A stretch of 64,000 nt of DNA from Acidobacteriota bacterium (GTDB lineage: Bacteria > Acidobacteriota > Terriglobia > Versatilivoradales > Versatilivoraceae): NCBI GenBank assembly GCA_022826755.1, contig JAJDUG010000064.1, positions 1 through 64,000 on the forward strand. The letters are read 5' to 3'. Below, piece by piece: positions 53,687 through 62,782 of the stretch. The position numbers were made by a program, and so were the translations under genes. The notes under the pieces are model-generated. The model saw only the letters and a list, made by a program, of their open reading frames with translations. It was not told the DNA's origin and did not search any database. Numbering within the stretch: position 1 is the stretch's first letter; the number at the start of each line of letters is the position of its first letter.

Positions 53687-54201
53687 CCGATTAGGCGGCC
53701 CCTTTCTTGCGCGGTGCTTTTCCTGCGAAGCACACGCTGCCGCATGATCTTTTCCTGAAGCTTCATGACGCCGAAAAGAAGGGCTTCGGGGCGCGGAGGA
53801 CAACCGGGAACGTAGACGTCCACGGGAATGACGTGGTCCACGCCGTTGAGAACATGGTAGCCATGCTGCCAGTAGGGCCCTCCGTTGTTGGCGCAACTGC
53901 CCATGGAGATCACGTATTTGGGTTCCGGCATCTGCTCATAAAGGCGCTTTACCCGGGTCGCCATCTTCAAGGTGACGGTCCCCGCCACGATCATTACATC
54001 AGACTGGCGGGGCGTGGCCCGGGGAATCATTCCGAAGCGGTCCCAATCGTAGCGGGAAGCCCCGGTCGCCATCATTTCGATGGCACAGCACGCCAGGCCG
54101 AATGTCATCGGCCAGAGCGACGAGGCCCTCCCCCAGTTCAGCAGGGTGTCCACGGTCGTTAGAACGATGTTGTCGCCGAATCTATTCTCCAGGATTCCCA
54201 T
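53683..54201 (-). CDS. nuoB: NADH-quinone oxidoreductase subunit B
   Basis: A 172-residue protein that holds the N2 4Fe-4S cluster. Tandem Cys in [12 protein letters not shown], Cys in [13 protein letters not shown] and [12 protein letters not shown] supply the ligands. It lies 12 bp after nuoA. Confidence 0.97.
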   Translation of the reverse strand: MGILENRFGDNIVLTTVDTLLNWGRASSLWPMTFGLACCAIEMMATGASRYDWDRFGMIPRATPRQSDVMIVAGTVTLKMATRVKRLYEQMPEPKYVISMGSCANNGGPYWQHGYHVLNGVDHVIPVDVYVPGCPPRPEALLFGVMKLQEKIMRQRVLRRKSTAQERGRLIG

Positions 54202-54213
54202 GGCTCCCTTCCA

Positions 54214-54591
54214 TCACTCGTAACGTTCCTCCGGCCGCACCCATTGCAGATCCCCCTTGGCCCAAACGTAGGCCAGTCCGACCACCAGTATGGCGATAAA
54301 GATGAGTCCTTCGATGAACGCGATCCACCCCAATTCCTTGAACACCACCGCCCACGGCAGCAAAAAGGCCACCTCCACGTCGAAAATGATGAAGATCAAT
54401 GCGAAAACGTAGAAGCGAATGTTGAATTTGATCCAGGGACTACCCACCGGATTCTCCCCGCACTCGTAGGGGATCAGCTTTTCCTCGCTGTACTTGGAGG
54501 GGCGAATCAGGCTGGAAAGGAGCAGATTGACGAAGATAAACAGCGCGCCGACGCCCAGAAAAACCAGCACATTGGCAAATTGAAGCGTCAT
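54214..54591 (-). CDS. nuoA: NADH-quinone oxidoreductase subunit A
   Basis: A 125-residue protein with three helices. [40 protein letters not shown] contains the conserved Cys-carrying loop and the acidic residues. It is the first gene of nuoABCDHIJKN. The ATG at 54591 is placed by homology; its ribosome site is weak and the frame is open upstream. Confidence 0.95.
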   Translation of the reverse strand: MTLQFANVLVFLGVGALFIFVNLLLSSLIRPSKYSEEKLIPYECGENPVGSPWIKFNIRFYVFALIFIIFDVEVAFLLPWAVVFKELGWIAFIEGLIFIAILVVGLAYVWAKGDLQWVRPEERYE

Positions 54592-55066
54592 CGGCGAAAG
54601 TGGCCGGTCCTGAACCGAAGGGTCCCTTGCCAGGGAATATGTGAGGGATAGGGGTTCGAAAGCAACGCTGTCCCGGACGCGGATAGCGGTGGGCGCGGCC
54701 ACCACCGGGACTCAGGCGGCCCGCGGGGGACCCAACCTGCCCGGCTCATCCTCGTCCCAATTACGGCCGGATGTTAGCATATCCCCATTCGATTGCCAAA
54801 AAATATGAGCATCGATTCACAGGATGCACAGGATAGCCGGGTCGGGACACTCCTGCTTGGGACGCTGACTCCAGCGATGATCCGGTGCGGGTTGACGGAT
54901 GCTCACGAAACAATCCTGCAACCCAAACTTGCCGCGGATATCCATGCCATCCGTCCGGCGGTATTGCCCCGCCCCCCTGTCCCACCCCTTTGGCGTATCG
55001 GTGCAGCGGGCGTTCTGAGGTTGCCCTCACCGAGGTGATTGACTAAACTTTGGTTAAGGTGTGATC
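54592..55066. other. Intergenic region between nuoA and the HtrA gene
   Basis: About 470 bp between divergent genes. It contains a GATTCACAGGATGCACAGGAT-like string at about 54813, related to family D, and a possible nuo promoter. No gene is seen. Confidence 0.45.
54771..54799 (-). promoter_or_regulatory. Possible sigma70 promoter of the nuo operon
   Basis: On the minus strand TTGGCA (54799-54794) and TAACAT (54776-54771) are 17 bp apart. The transcript would have a leader of about 170 bases before nuoA. Confidence 0.4.
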
Positions 55067-56635
55067 ATGATCGTTTCCGCGGAAAGGATAATTAGAGCCA
55101 TGAGAAGGCGACGACTACTTTTCTTCTCAATGATTCTGGGGACCCTGATACTCGGGGTGGCCATCGGCACCATGATTGACCATTCGGTGAGCGCCGCCAG
55201 GTCGGCGGCTTCCGCCTCCACGCCCGCCCCCATCAGCGTGCCCTCCCCCACCAAGCTGTCGTCGCACTTTTCAACCGTGGCTCAGAAGGTCGAGAAGGCA
55301 GTAGTCAATATCAGCACCGAAACCATCGTCACGAGGCAGTCCCCCCCTCGCCGGCAATTCCGCAACGACCCCTTCCAGGACTTCTTCGAACGCTTTTTCG
55401 GTCCCGATATGCCCCGGAGGAGGCGCAGAACGCAATCTCTCGGGTCCGGCTTCGTGGTGGATGCCAAGGGTTACATTCTCACCAACGCCCACGTGGTTGA
55501 GAATGCCGACACCATTACGGTCAAGTTTCACTCCGGCGAGGAGTACGAGGCCAGGGTGGTGGGGAAGGATACCAAGACCGACCTGGCGGTAATCAGGGTC
55601 GAAGCCGAGGAGAAGCTCACCGCCGCCAGGTTGGGAGACTCGGATGGGATGCGTCAAGGGGACTGGGTGCTGGCGGTCGGCAGCCCTTTCGGCCTGGAGC
55701 AGACGGTGACGGCCGGCATCATCAGCGCCACCGGTCGAAAGAACATGGGCGATGCCACTCCCTGGCAACACTTCCTGCAGACCGACGCCGCCATCAACCG
55801 GGGTAACAGCGGGGGTCCCCTGGTCAACATGGCCGGTGAAGTGATCGGGGTCAATACCGCCATTTTGACCCAACCCACCTTTGGGGGAATCGGGGGAAAC
55901 CTCGGTATCGGTTTTGCGCTTCCCTCCAACCTGGCCACCAATATCTACAACCAGCTCATAGAACACGGCAAGGTGAAGCGAGGAGCCATCGGAATCAAGA
56001 TGCAGGCCCAGGTCACCTCTCGAACTCTCAAGGCATTGGGAGCAGCCGACGGAAAGGGAGTGATTGTCGAGAAACCCGACCCGCCCGACGGGCCCGCCGC
56101 CAAGGCCGGTCTCGAGCAGGGAGATGTCATCGTGGAGGTGGATGGGAACAAGATCAATGACACCTACGATATGCATCGAGTTCTCTCCACCGTGGCCCCC
56201 GGAACCACGATCACCCTCAAGTACATCCGGGACGGCCGGCTCAGGACCACCCAACTGACGGCCATGGATCGAGAGGATCTTCCTTCGATCGCACGCGGCG
56301 GCGCCCCGGAAGAGGAGGAGCCTTCCGAGTCGGTTCGCCTGGGCATTTCCCCCCAGAACCTCACTCCCAGACTGGCCAAGCAGTTCGAACTATCGGAAGA
56401 GGAAGGCGGCGTCTACGTCATGAGAGTCGAACCCGACAGCATTGCCGATGAGGCCGGGATCGAAGCCCACGACCTGATCATGGAGATCAACAAGACGCCG
56501 ACCCGCACCGTCGATGACGTGCGGGAACTCACTTCCGAACTGAAGTCCGGCATGAACCTGTTGTTCCTGGTGAAGCGCTGGGACCGCGGAGCGGGAGAGA
56601 TAATCACGCTCTTCCTGACGGGGACCGTACCCTAG
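55067..56635 (+). CDS. Do-like periplasmic serine protease (HtrA/DegP family)
   Basis: A protein of about 522 residues. The N-terminal membrane anchor is at residues 19-36 (LLFFSMILGTLILGVAIGT), followed by a Ser/Pro/Ala linker. The trypsin domain has a complete triad: His142 in TNAHVV, Asp172 in KTDLAVI and Ser248 in GNSGGPL. Two PDZ domains follow (about residues 300-400 and 430-515). It degrades or refolds damaged envelope proteins. Start sites at 55061 (GTG), 55067 and 55100 (ATG) are all possible; 55067 has AAGG upstream, while 55100 is preceded by a GATAAT that could be a -10. Confidence 0.92.
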   Translation: MIVSAERIIRAMRRRRLLFFSMILGTLILGVAIGTMIDHSVSAARSAASASTPAPISVPSPTKLSSHFSTVAQKVEKAVVNISTETIVTRQSPPRRQFRNDPFQDFFERFFGPDMPRRRRRTQSLGSGFVVDAKGYILTNAHVVENADTITVKFHSGEEYEARVVGKDTKTDLAVIRVEAEEKLTAARLGDSDGMRQGDWVLAVGSPFGLEQTVTAGIISATGRKNMGDATPWQHFLQTDAAINRGNSGGPLVNMAGEVIGVNTAILTQPTFGGIGGNLGIGFALPSNLATNIYNQLIEHGKVKRGAIGIKMQAQVTSRTLKALGAADGKGVIVEKPDPPDGPAAKAGLEQGDVIVEVDGNKINDTYDMHRVLSTVAPGTTITLKYIRDGRLRTTQLTAMDREDLPSIARGGAPEEEEPSESVRLGISPQNLTPRLAKQFELSEEEGGVYVMRVEPDSIADEAGIEAHDLIMEINKTPTRTVDDVRELTSELKSGMNLLFLVKRWDRGAGEIITLFLTGTVP

Positions 56636-56703
56636 TGTCCTTTCTCCGCGGGCCTCGCAGTCTTTTGCGTCGCCGTCAGATCGAAATTGAAAGAGGGCAC
56701 CCC

Positions 56704-57351
56704 ATGAAACCCTTTTCAGCGGAGTTGGCCGTTTTCCTTTGTGTCGGCCTCCTTTCCCAAGTCAACCTGCAGGCCCAGGCCACCCGATCATACGTAGTGC
56801 CCGAGGGAACGCGCATACAGGTGCGCCTGGAATCGACCCTCAACTCCAAGACCAATCGCCAGGGGGACCGCTTCACCGCCAAGGTCATTGAAAGTGTTCA
56901 GGTTCGCGGTAAAGAGGTCATTCCGGTGGACACCACCGTGGAGGGCCGGGTTGCCGAAGTCCGACAGTCCGGCCGCATCAAGGGCCGGGCGGAGGTCCAC
57001 CTCTCCTATGAGCGATTGATTTTCCCAAACGGCGTTTCGGAGACGATTATCGGCGCCCAGGCGGAGCTGGACGACACTCAAAAGGAGGAAATGGACCGCA
57101 GCGAGGGAACCATCCTGGGAGAGTCCTCCCGCAAGAGCAGGGCCGCCGAGATTGGAGCAGGGGCAGCCATCGGCGCAGGCATCGGAGCCATCGCCGGGGG
57201 GCGCAAGGGGGCGGCCATCGGTGCGGGCGCCGGCGGACTCATTGGACTGGTCGACGTCTTGAGGCGCGGTGGCAAGGAAATAGAAATCCCGGCAGGAACT
57301 CTCATGGTCATCCGCCTGGACCGCCCCCTGACCGTCATCTCCACAAGGTAG
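56704..57351 (+). CDS. Exported glycine-zipper protein of unknown function
   Basis: A 215-residue protein with a signal peptide (residues 1-24, ending LQAQA). A beta-rich part follows: VPEGTRIQVRLESTLNSKTNRQGDRFTAKV, then VIPVDTTVEGRVAEV. A glycine zipper (GAGAAIGAGIGAIAGG) lies near residues 160-190, and the end is IPAGTLMVIRLDRPL. Repeated VPxGTxxxVRL-type strands suggest a beta-sandwich flanking a membrane-inserting zipper. I know similar proteins only as hypothetical. GAGGG precedes the start. It follows the protease gene by 68 bp and may share its transcript. Confidence 0.65.
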   Translation: MKPFSAELAVFLCVGLLSQVNLQAQATRSYVVPEGTRIQVRLESTLNSKTNRQGDRFTAKVIESVQVRGKEVIPVDTTVEGRVAEVRQSGRIKGRAEVHLSYERLIFPNGVSETIIGAQAELDDTQKEEMDRSEGTILGESSRKSRAAEIGAGAAIGAGIGAIAGGRKGAAIGAGAGGLIGLVDVLRRGGKEIEIPAGTLMVIRLDRPLTVISTR

Positions 57352-57430
57352 GGTGTTTCCGCTCGCCTCGCGAGAGGCCGACCGTCGGCCGCGCACCCAC
57401 ACACGCAACCCCTACCCGCAACCCCTACCC

Positions 57431-58294
57431 ATGGCGCCAGCCGACGCTACCGCACGATGCACCGGTCCAGTCTCCAATCACGCTGATCCATTCTGCGCGC
57501 TGCTGCCGGAGCAACTTGGCGACGGAGCCTCCAACCTGGCTCTGGATGAATTGTTGTTGCGCCGGGTCTCGGCAGAATCGGCTGCGGTCGAGACCTTCCT
57601 GCGCTTCTACGGTTGGCCGGAACCGACCCTCTCCCTGGGCATGGCCCAGCAGGCTTCCAGGGTGGTGGATTTCGGATATTGCCGGAAACACGGCATCTCC
57701 GTCTCTCGCCGGGCCACAGGGGGAAAGGCGGTCCTGCACCACCGGGAAGTCACCTACTCCCTCATCTCCAACGACCGGTCTCTCTTTCCCGCCTGGTCCA
57801 TCCAGGATACCTACCGAAAAATTTCAGCAGCTCTGCAGCAGGGTCTGGCACTGCTGGGGATCGAAACCACGCTTGCCGGCTCGGCAGTCGGGCAAAGACG
57901 CAATCAACGGCCCTATCGCAGCCACGCCTGCTTTGCCAGCGCTTTTCACCACGAGATCCTGTTTGCGGGCAAAAAGCTTGTCGGCAGCGCTCAGCGAAGG
58001 ACCCTTCGGGGATTCCTGCAGCACGGGTCCATTCTCCTGGACTTCGATCCGCCTCTGCTGCAAGGAGCGCTGCGCGGACAGACTCTCTCGGACCTGACCT
58101 CCAACGTTGCGACCCTCCGGTCCTGCCTGGGAAAGGCGCCGGAGTTCTCTGCCGCGGTTTCCTTCCTGCTGGAGGGCTTTCGCCAGATCCTGAAGGCGAG
58201 GATTGAGCCCCGGCCGTTGGATTCGGACATTCGGTCGGAGGCGAAGGCGCTGGGAAGAACCCGCCTGATCAGCCCGTTCCATTCCTCGTCCTGA
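57431..58294 (+). CDS. Lipoate-protein ligase A family protein
   Basis: A 287-residue protein. FLRFYGWPEPTLSLGMAQ starts the BPL/LPL fold. The lipoate-binding RRATGGKAVLHH (near residue 95) and KKLVGSAQRRTLRGFLQHGSIL (the catalytic Lys) are present. It transfers lipoate or octanoate to 2-oxoacid dehydrogenases or GcvH; the sequence alone does not tell LplA from LipM. The ATG at 57431 was chosen, with no clear ribosome site; the frame begins at 57353. Confidence 0.85.
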   Translation: MAPADATARCTGPVSNHADPFCALLPEQLGDGASNLALDELLLRRVSAESAAVETFLRFYGWPEPTLSLGMAQQASRVVDFGYCRKHGISVSRRATGGKAVLHHREVTYSLISNDRSLFPAWSIQDTYRKISAALQQGLALLGIETTLAGSAVGQRRNQRPYRSHACFASAFHHEILFAGKKLVGSAQRRTLRGFLQHGSILLDFDPPLLQGALRGQTLSDLTSNVATLRSCLGKAPEFSAAVSFLLEGFRQILKARIEPRPLDSDIRSEAKALGRTRLISPFHSSS

Positions 58295-58596
58295 AACAAA
58301 AAAAGAGTGATCCACGAAGGGACACCAAGGACCACCAAGACACACGAAATATCCTGTTCATCCTGTCTTTCCATGTTCCCTAATGCAACCAACCGGTATT
58401 TCGGAACATGGGCCTGTTGCCGATAGGCCATGAACGTTCCCTGTTTCACTCTCGGATGATCCGCACGGCAGGGCGGGGGGCGGGCTCAGCAGGATCGACC
58501 GAGTGTGCTTCATTCCCCCTGCGATCCCCGGGTGCAGGAAAAATCCTGCTCCGGGGCAAGGCCTCCCCGCGAGGCATTGCGGCAAGCCGAAAGCCC
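58295..58596. repeat. Family D repeat region, copy 2
   Basis: The strings GATCCACGAAGGGACACCAAGG, ATCCTGTTCATCCTGTCTTTCC, CCTGTTGCCGATAGGCCATGAA and CCTGTTTCACTCTCGGATGATCC match parts of 30110-30475. No gene is seen; the hrcA promoter begins at 58597. Confidence 0.55.
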
Positions 58597-58625
58597 TTGA
58601 CACTCCAGAATTCAGATACTATAAA
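58597..58625 (+). promoter_or_regulatory. Strong sigma70 promoter of hrcA-grpE-dnaJ
   Basis: A perfect TTGACA (58597-58602) and TATAAA (58620-58625) are separated by 17 bp. The start would be about 58632, giving a 28-base leader to the ATG at 58660. No CIRCE element (TTAGCACTC-N9-GAGTGCTAA) is visible here. Confidence 0.75.
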
Positions 58626-58659
58626 CCGTTCAGTGACCTTCGATCAGGTACCGGTTCCG

Positions 58660-59742
58660 ATGGACACCAACCACGAGTTGAACGAGCGCGAAAGAGACAT
58701 CCTGAAGTCTGTCATCCAGCATTACATCGCCAGCGGCAAACCGGTAGGATCCCGAATCCTCTCCAAGGAACGCAATCAGAGAATCAGCCCCGCCACCATT
58801 CGCAACATCATGGCCGACCTGGAGGAGGCCGGTTATCTGATACAGCCTCACACGTCGGCGGGCAGGGTGCCCACCGACATGGGATACCGGTTCTACGTGG
58901 ACAACTTGCTGGAATCCTCCTGCCTGAACAGCTTGGACCAGGAGTTGATCAACGGCAGGATCTTCACTCCGGATTCTCAGGACAACGTCATGGAGCGGAT
59001 TTCCCAGGCCATCTCCCACGCCACCAACAACGTCGGCTTCGTCATTTCTCCCTCGCTTGGCCACAGCCTGTTGAAACACCTCGAGTTGATTCAGCTTGGC
59101 GATTCCAAGATCCTGGTGATCACCGTGTCCAAGTCGGGCCTGGTGCAGAATCGAATCATTCAATTCGACGAATCCTTCACCCAACGGGAGCTGGACCAGA
59201 CAGCAAGGTATTTGAACGAGAATTATTCCGGCTACAGCCTGCTCTCCATCCGCGATGATATCCTCAAGAAGATGAAGGAGGAAAAAGCCCTCTACGACCG
59301 TTTCCTCAACAACGTGATCCTGCTCTGCGATAGAGGTTTGATCGACGAGGTGGCCGAGCCCGATGTCGATATCTATCTCGACGGCGCCTCCAATTTCCTG
59401 GGGCAACCCGAGTTTTCCGACACCGAGCGGATGCGGTCCATCTTCAAGACCTTCGAAGAAAAGAGTCGGCTGGTGAAAATCCTCAACCAGTGTCTTCAAG
59501 CGCGACCCGGACAGGGAGTAAGAATCATCATCGGCTCGGAGAACTCGTTGCCGGGGTTGCGGGAATACACGTTGATCTCCTCTCCTCTCACGATCCATGA
59601 TCGGAATCTGGGCTCGGTGGGAATCCTGGGACCAACGCGCATGGAATATGGCAAGGCCATCAACACGGTGGACTATGTCGCCAAGCTCTATGGCCAGATC
59701 CTCAGCGCCGACTCGGGAAGCGGCGAAGCGGCGCGCCTCTGA
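58660..59742 (+). CDS. hrcA: Heat-inducible transcription repressor HrcA
   Basis: A 360-residue repressor. The N-terminal winged helix has LNERERDILKSVIQHYIASGKPVGSRIL and SPATIRNIMADLEEAGYLIQPHTSAGRVPTD. The dimerisation part ends RMEYGKAINTVDYVAKLYG. HrcA normally represses chaperone genes at CIRCE sites with GroEL help. ATG 58660 fits the promoter at 58597-58625; a GTG at 58633 is possible but would be leaderless. It is the first gene of the chaperone operon. Confidence 0.95.
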   Translation: MDTNHELNERERDILKSVIQHYIASGKPVGSRILSKERNQRISPATIRNIMADLEEAGYLIQPHTSAGRVPTDMGYRFYVDNLLESSCLNSLDQELINGRIFTPDSQDNVMERISQAISHATNNVGFVISPSLGHSLLKHLELIQLGDSKILVITVSKSGLVQNRIIQFDESFTQRELDQTARYLNENYSGYSLLSIRDDILKKMKEEKALYDRFLNNVILLCDRGLIDEVAEPDVDIYLDGASNFLGQPEFSDTERMRSIFKTFEEKSRLVKILNQCLQARPGQGVRIIIGSENSLPGLREYTLISSPLTIHDRNLGSVGILGPTRMEYGKAINTVDYVAKLYGQILSADSGSGEAARL

Positions 59743-59864
59743 TTGAAAATCCCCACTCACGTCGAAAAGCGGCATCGGACCGACCGCTTCACAGCGGCTG
59801 GAACCCATTTGCGGAGACACGCAGGCACGGCGAAACGGTGCCGTTCCGCGGCAGGACAAAAACC

Positions 59865-60554
59865 ATGGCCCCAACTCCAGAAAGTACGGAGACTCCCCCG
59901 GTAACGGCTACCGGGGCCGAAAACCCATCGACCCCCCTCGAGGGAGGCCGGAAGGAAGATCAGGAGCCCACCGCGCGGCAGGATTCTTCCGGCGCACGGC
60001 ATCCGACTCAGGTCCCGGAGGAACCCTCTGGCGAAACCCGGGCGGATAAAGCGGTCGGGGAGGGGCTCGAGGATGCACGACACAACCGCCTCAAGGCCGA
60101 CAACGAGGCGCTCTTTCAGCGGCTGCTCCGACTTCAGGCCGAGTTCGATAACTTTCGCAAGAGGACCGAACGGGAAAAGCAGGATTTCTTCGATTATGCT
60201 CTGACCGACTTCGTTCGCAAGTTGCTGCCGGTCCTGGACGCCTTCGAACGGGGTCTAGAGGTTGCCGAGGGTGAGACGGTTGCAGACTTCAAGAGGGGGT
60301 TTCAACTGGTCCTGAAGCAATTCAAGGACGTGCTGGCCCAGGCCGGACTGGAGTCCATTGATACTTCGGGTCAAATTTTCGACCCCAACCGCCATCAAGC
60401 CCTGATGCGGGAGGAGACGGAAGCTTTCGCCGACAATCAGATTACCGGTGAACTGCAGCCGGGCTATACTTTCAAGGGTCGTCTGCTTCGCCCCTCGCTG
60501 GTTAAGGTTGCTGCCGCTCCGGACAAGACGACGACCGAAACACAAGGCAATTAG
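59865..60554 (+). CDS. grpE: Nucleotide exchange factor GrpE
   Basis: A 229-residue protein. The first 75 residues are a Glu/Pro/Thr-rich variable tail. The coiled coil follows, with LLRLQAEFDNFRKRTEREKQDFFDYAL. The beta head has GLESIDTSGQIFDPNRHQALM and GYTFKGRLLRPSLVKVA. It resets DnaK by releasing ADP. A GTG at 59838 is an alternative start. dnaK does not follow; dnaJ comes next after 23 bp. Confidence 0.95.
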   Translation: MAPTPESTETPPVTATGAENPSTPLEGGRKEDQEPTARQDSSGARHPTQVPEEPSGETRADKAVGEGLEDARHNRLKADNEALFQRLLRLQAEFDNFRKRTEREKQDFFDYALTDFVRKLLPVLDAFERGLEVAEGETVADFKRGFQLVLKQFKDVLAQAGLESIDTSGQIFDPNRHQALMREETEAFADNQITGELQPGYTFKGRLLRPSLVKVAAAPDKTTTETQGN

Positions 60555-60577
60555 AACGGTGTAGGGAGATTGTCGCT

Positions 60578-61693
60578 TTGAGCAAGCGCGATTATTACGA
60601 AGTCCTCGGTGTTTCCAAATCGGCCTCCGACCAGGAGATCAAGAGCGCCTACCGCAGGCAAGCCGTCAAGTACCACCCCGACAAGAACTCCGGAGACCGA
60701 GCCGCCGAGGAAAAATTCAAGGAAGCCGCAGAGGCCTATAGTGTCCTGGGCGATCCCCAAAAACGGGCCCAATATGACCGTTTCGGCCACAGCTCGGTCA
60801 GCGGAAGCGGGGGCGCCGGCTTCGACCCCACCATCTTTTCGGAGTTCGGAGACATTTTTGGCGACTTTTTCGGCTTTGGCGACCTGTTCGGCTCATCTTC
60901 CCGCCGCCAATCTTCCGCGCGCAGGGGAGCCGACCTCCGTTACGACCTGCAGATCGACTTCATGGACGCGGTCTTTGGAATAAGGACCCGAATCAAGGTG
61001 CCGCGCACGGAGACATGCGAGCCCTGCCAGGGTTCCGGTGTCGCGCCCGGGTCCGCCCCCATAAGCTGCCCCACCTGCCACGGGCAGGGCCAAATGCGGT
61101 ACCAGCAGGGGTTTTTCAGCATCAGCCGCCCCTGTCACCAATGCCAGGGCTCGGGACGGCTGGTCAAGGACCATTGTGCCGACTGCCGGGGAGAAGGTCG
61201 CATTCGGCGGGAGCGTTTCCTCCAGGTGACGATTCCGGCCGGAGTCGACACCGGTTCCAGGGTAAGGTACTCCGGAGAGGGTGAGGGAGGTCTTCAGGGT
61301 GGGCCGCCGGGAGACCTCTACGTGGTCTTGAGAGTGGGAGACCATGAGATCTTCGAACGCCAGGAGAACGACATCCATTGCAGGATTCCCATCAGTTTCA
61401 CCCAGGCGGCGTTGGGCGCGACCATCAAGGTCCCTACCCTGGAAGGAGAGGAGACCCTCTCGGTCCCGCCAGGCACTCAAAGCGGGAAAGTCTTTCGATT
61501 GAGAGGCAAAGGCATCCCCGGTGTCAACGGCCGCGGCCGTGGAGACGAATTCGTCTCCGTCAACGTGGTGACTCCCAGGAAGCTCAATCGGAACCAACGC
61601 CGCTTGTTGGAGCAATTGGCGGAACTGACGCCGGTGGAGAACAAGCCCCTGGAGCGGGGATTGTTCGATAGGGTCAAGGACATCCTGGGTTGA
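60578..61693 (+). CDS. dnaJ: Chaperone protein DnaJ
   Basis: A 371-residue type I DnaJ. The J domain has HPD at residues 33-35. A Gly/Phe-rich stretch follows (FGDIFGDFFGFGDLFG). The zinc domain holds four CxxCxGxG repeats: CEPCQGSG, CPTCHGQG, CHQCQGSG and CADCRGEG. C-terminal substrate domains complete it. It starts with TTG, preceded by AGGGAG. It stimulates DnaK ATPase; dnaK is not in this operon. Confidence 0.97.
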   Translation: MSKRDYYEVLGVSKSASDQEIKSAYRRQAVKYHPDKNSGDRAAEEKFKEAAEAYSVLGDPQKRAQYDRFGHSSVSGSGGAGFDPTIFSEFGDIFGDFFGFGDLFGSSSRRQSSARRGADLRYDLQIDFMDAVFGIRTRIKVPRTETCEPCQGSGVAPGSAPISCPTCHGQGQMRYQQGFFSISRPCHQCQGSGRLVKDHCADCRGEGRIRRERFLQVTIPAGVDTGSRVRYSGEGEGGLQGGPPGDLYVVLRVGDHEIFERQENDIHCRIPISFTQAALGATIKVPTLEGEETLSVPPGTQSGKVFRLRGKGIPGVNGRGRGDEFVSVNVVTPRKLNRNQRRLLEQLAELTPVENKPLERGLFDRVKDILG

Positions 61694-61818
61694 CTGCAAG
61701 GGCCCGCTTCCTCCCCCCGGCATTTCCCTGCGCCGACGGTCCCTGGGCTGGATTTCCTCCGCCAGGTTCCGGTTCATCGGAACTTGGCGGAGGGACCGCC
61801 CTTTTCCACAAACCCTCC

Positions 61819-62700
61819 ATGCGGCAGTGGCATTTTCTCCAGTTCTCCCTTCACCCACGGCACCTGGAATCCATTTCGGCGATCATTGCGGAAATGGGGA
61901 CCCGAGGCATCCACGAACAGCCGCTGAATTCGGGAGAGGTTCTGCTGAAAGCCTACTTCGATCCCTCCAGCGACATCGGTCGGGCGCACAGCCACTTCCG
62001 GGCTCGATGTCAGGCCGCCGCCGTCCCGCTTTCAGGCTGCGCCACCGGAATCGAGATAGAACGCGACTGGCTGAAGGAATGGCGCCGGAATCTGAAGCCT
62101 TTTCCCGTCGGCGCCCGTTTCCGCATCATTCCCGGGCGGCCTGTTTCCGGGAGTGCCGTCCGGGACCGCATACCCATTTGGCTGGAGCCCCGGATGGCCT
62201 TTGGAACCGGAACGCACGAATCGACCCAGCTCTGCCTGGAGGTGCTTGAAACACTGCCCTTGACCGGCAGATCCGTGCTGGACATCGGCACCGGATCAGG
62301 GATTCTGGCGATCGCCTCCGCCAAATTGGGTGCTGAACCTGTCCTGGCCTGCGATATCGATCCGGTGGCCATCCAGGTGGCCCGGGCCAACTGTTTCCGC
62401 AATCGGGTTGACCGGCGGATCCGGCTGTTTACGGGAGAGGTCGAGGCTCTCGCCGATAGAGGATACGACGTCATCCTGGCCAACCTGGAGGGTAAACTGA
62501 TTCGGGAGAAACTGAACGATTTCGGCCAACGCCTCAACCCGCGGGGTCAGCTCGTTCTCTCCGGATTGTTGCAGCCGGATGCAGCGGACCTATGTCGGTC
62601 GGCAAACGTTCAGGCTCTTCCGCTGACGCTGTTGCAGGATCTCGCCAAGGGGGAATGGCGCTGCCTGGTATTTACAACAAAAACGCATGGAACTGCCTGA
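61819..62700 (+). CDS. prmA: Ribosomal protein L11 methyltransferase
   Basis: A 293-residue protein. The N-terminal substrate-binding domain ends before RDWLKEWRRNLKPFPVG. The SAM domain has FGTGTHESTQLCLE, VLDIGTGSGILAIASAKLG and DVILANLEGKLI. The Met at 61819 matches the family start; the frame is open back to a TTG overlapping dnaJ, without similarity. It methylates ribosomal protein L11. Confidence 0.92.
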   Translation: MRQWHFLQFSLHPRHLESISAIIAEMGTRGIHEQPLNSGEVLLKAYFDPSSDIGRAHSHFRARCQAAAVPLSGCATGIEIERDWLKEWRRNLKPFPVGARFRIIPGRPVSGSAVRDRIPIWLEPRMAFGTGTHESTQLCLEVLETLPLTGRSVLDIGTGSGILAIASAKLGAEPVLACDIDPVAIQVARANCFRNRVDRRIRLFTGEVEALADRGYDVILANLEGKLIREKLNDFGQRLNPRGQLVLSGLLQPDAADLCRSANVQALPLTLLQDLAKGEWRCLVFTTKTHGTA

Positions 62701-62782
62701 AATTCCCTGCCCCGTCACCACCGCAGACTGATTTTGAGGTGGCTCCTTGTGTTCCGGAAAATCCTGATTATCGGGGTCCGCC

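Noticed and set aside
55039-55092. Promoter TTGACT with GATAAT for the HtrA gene
   Set aside because: The two boxes are 42 bp apart, too far for one promoter; the GATAAT alone is noted only as a caveat on the start.
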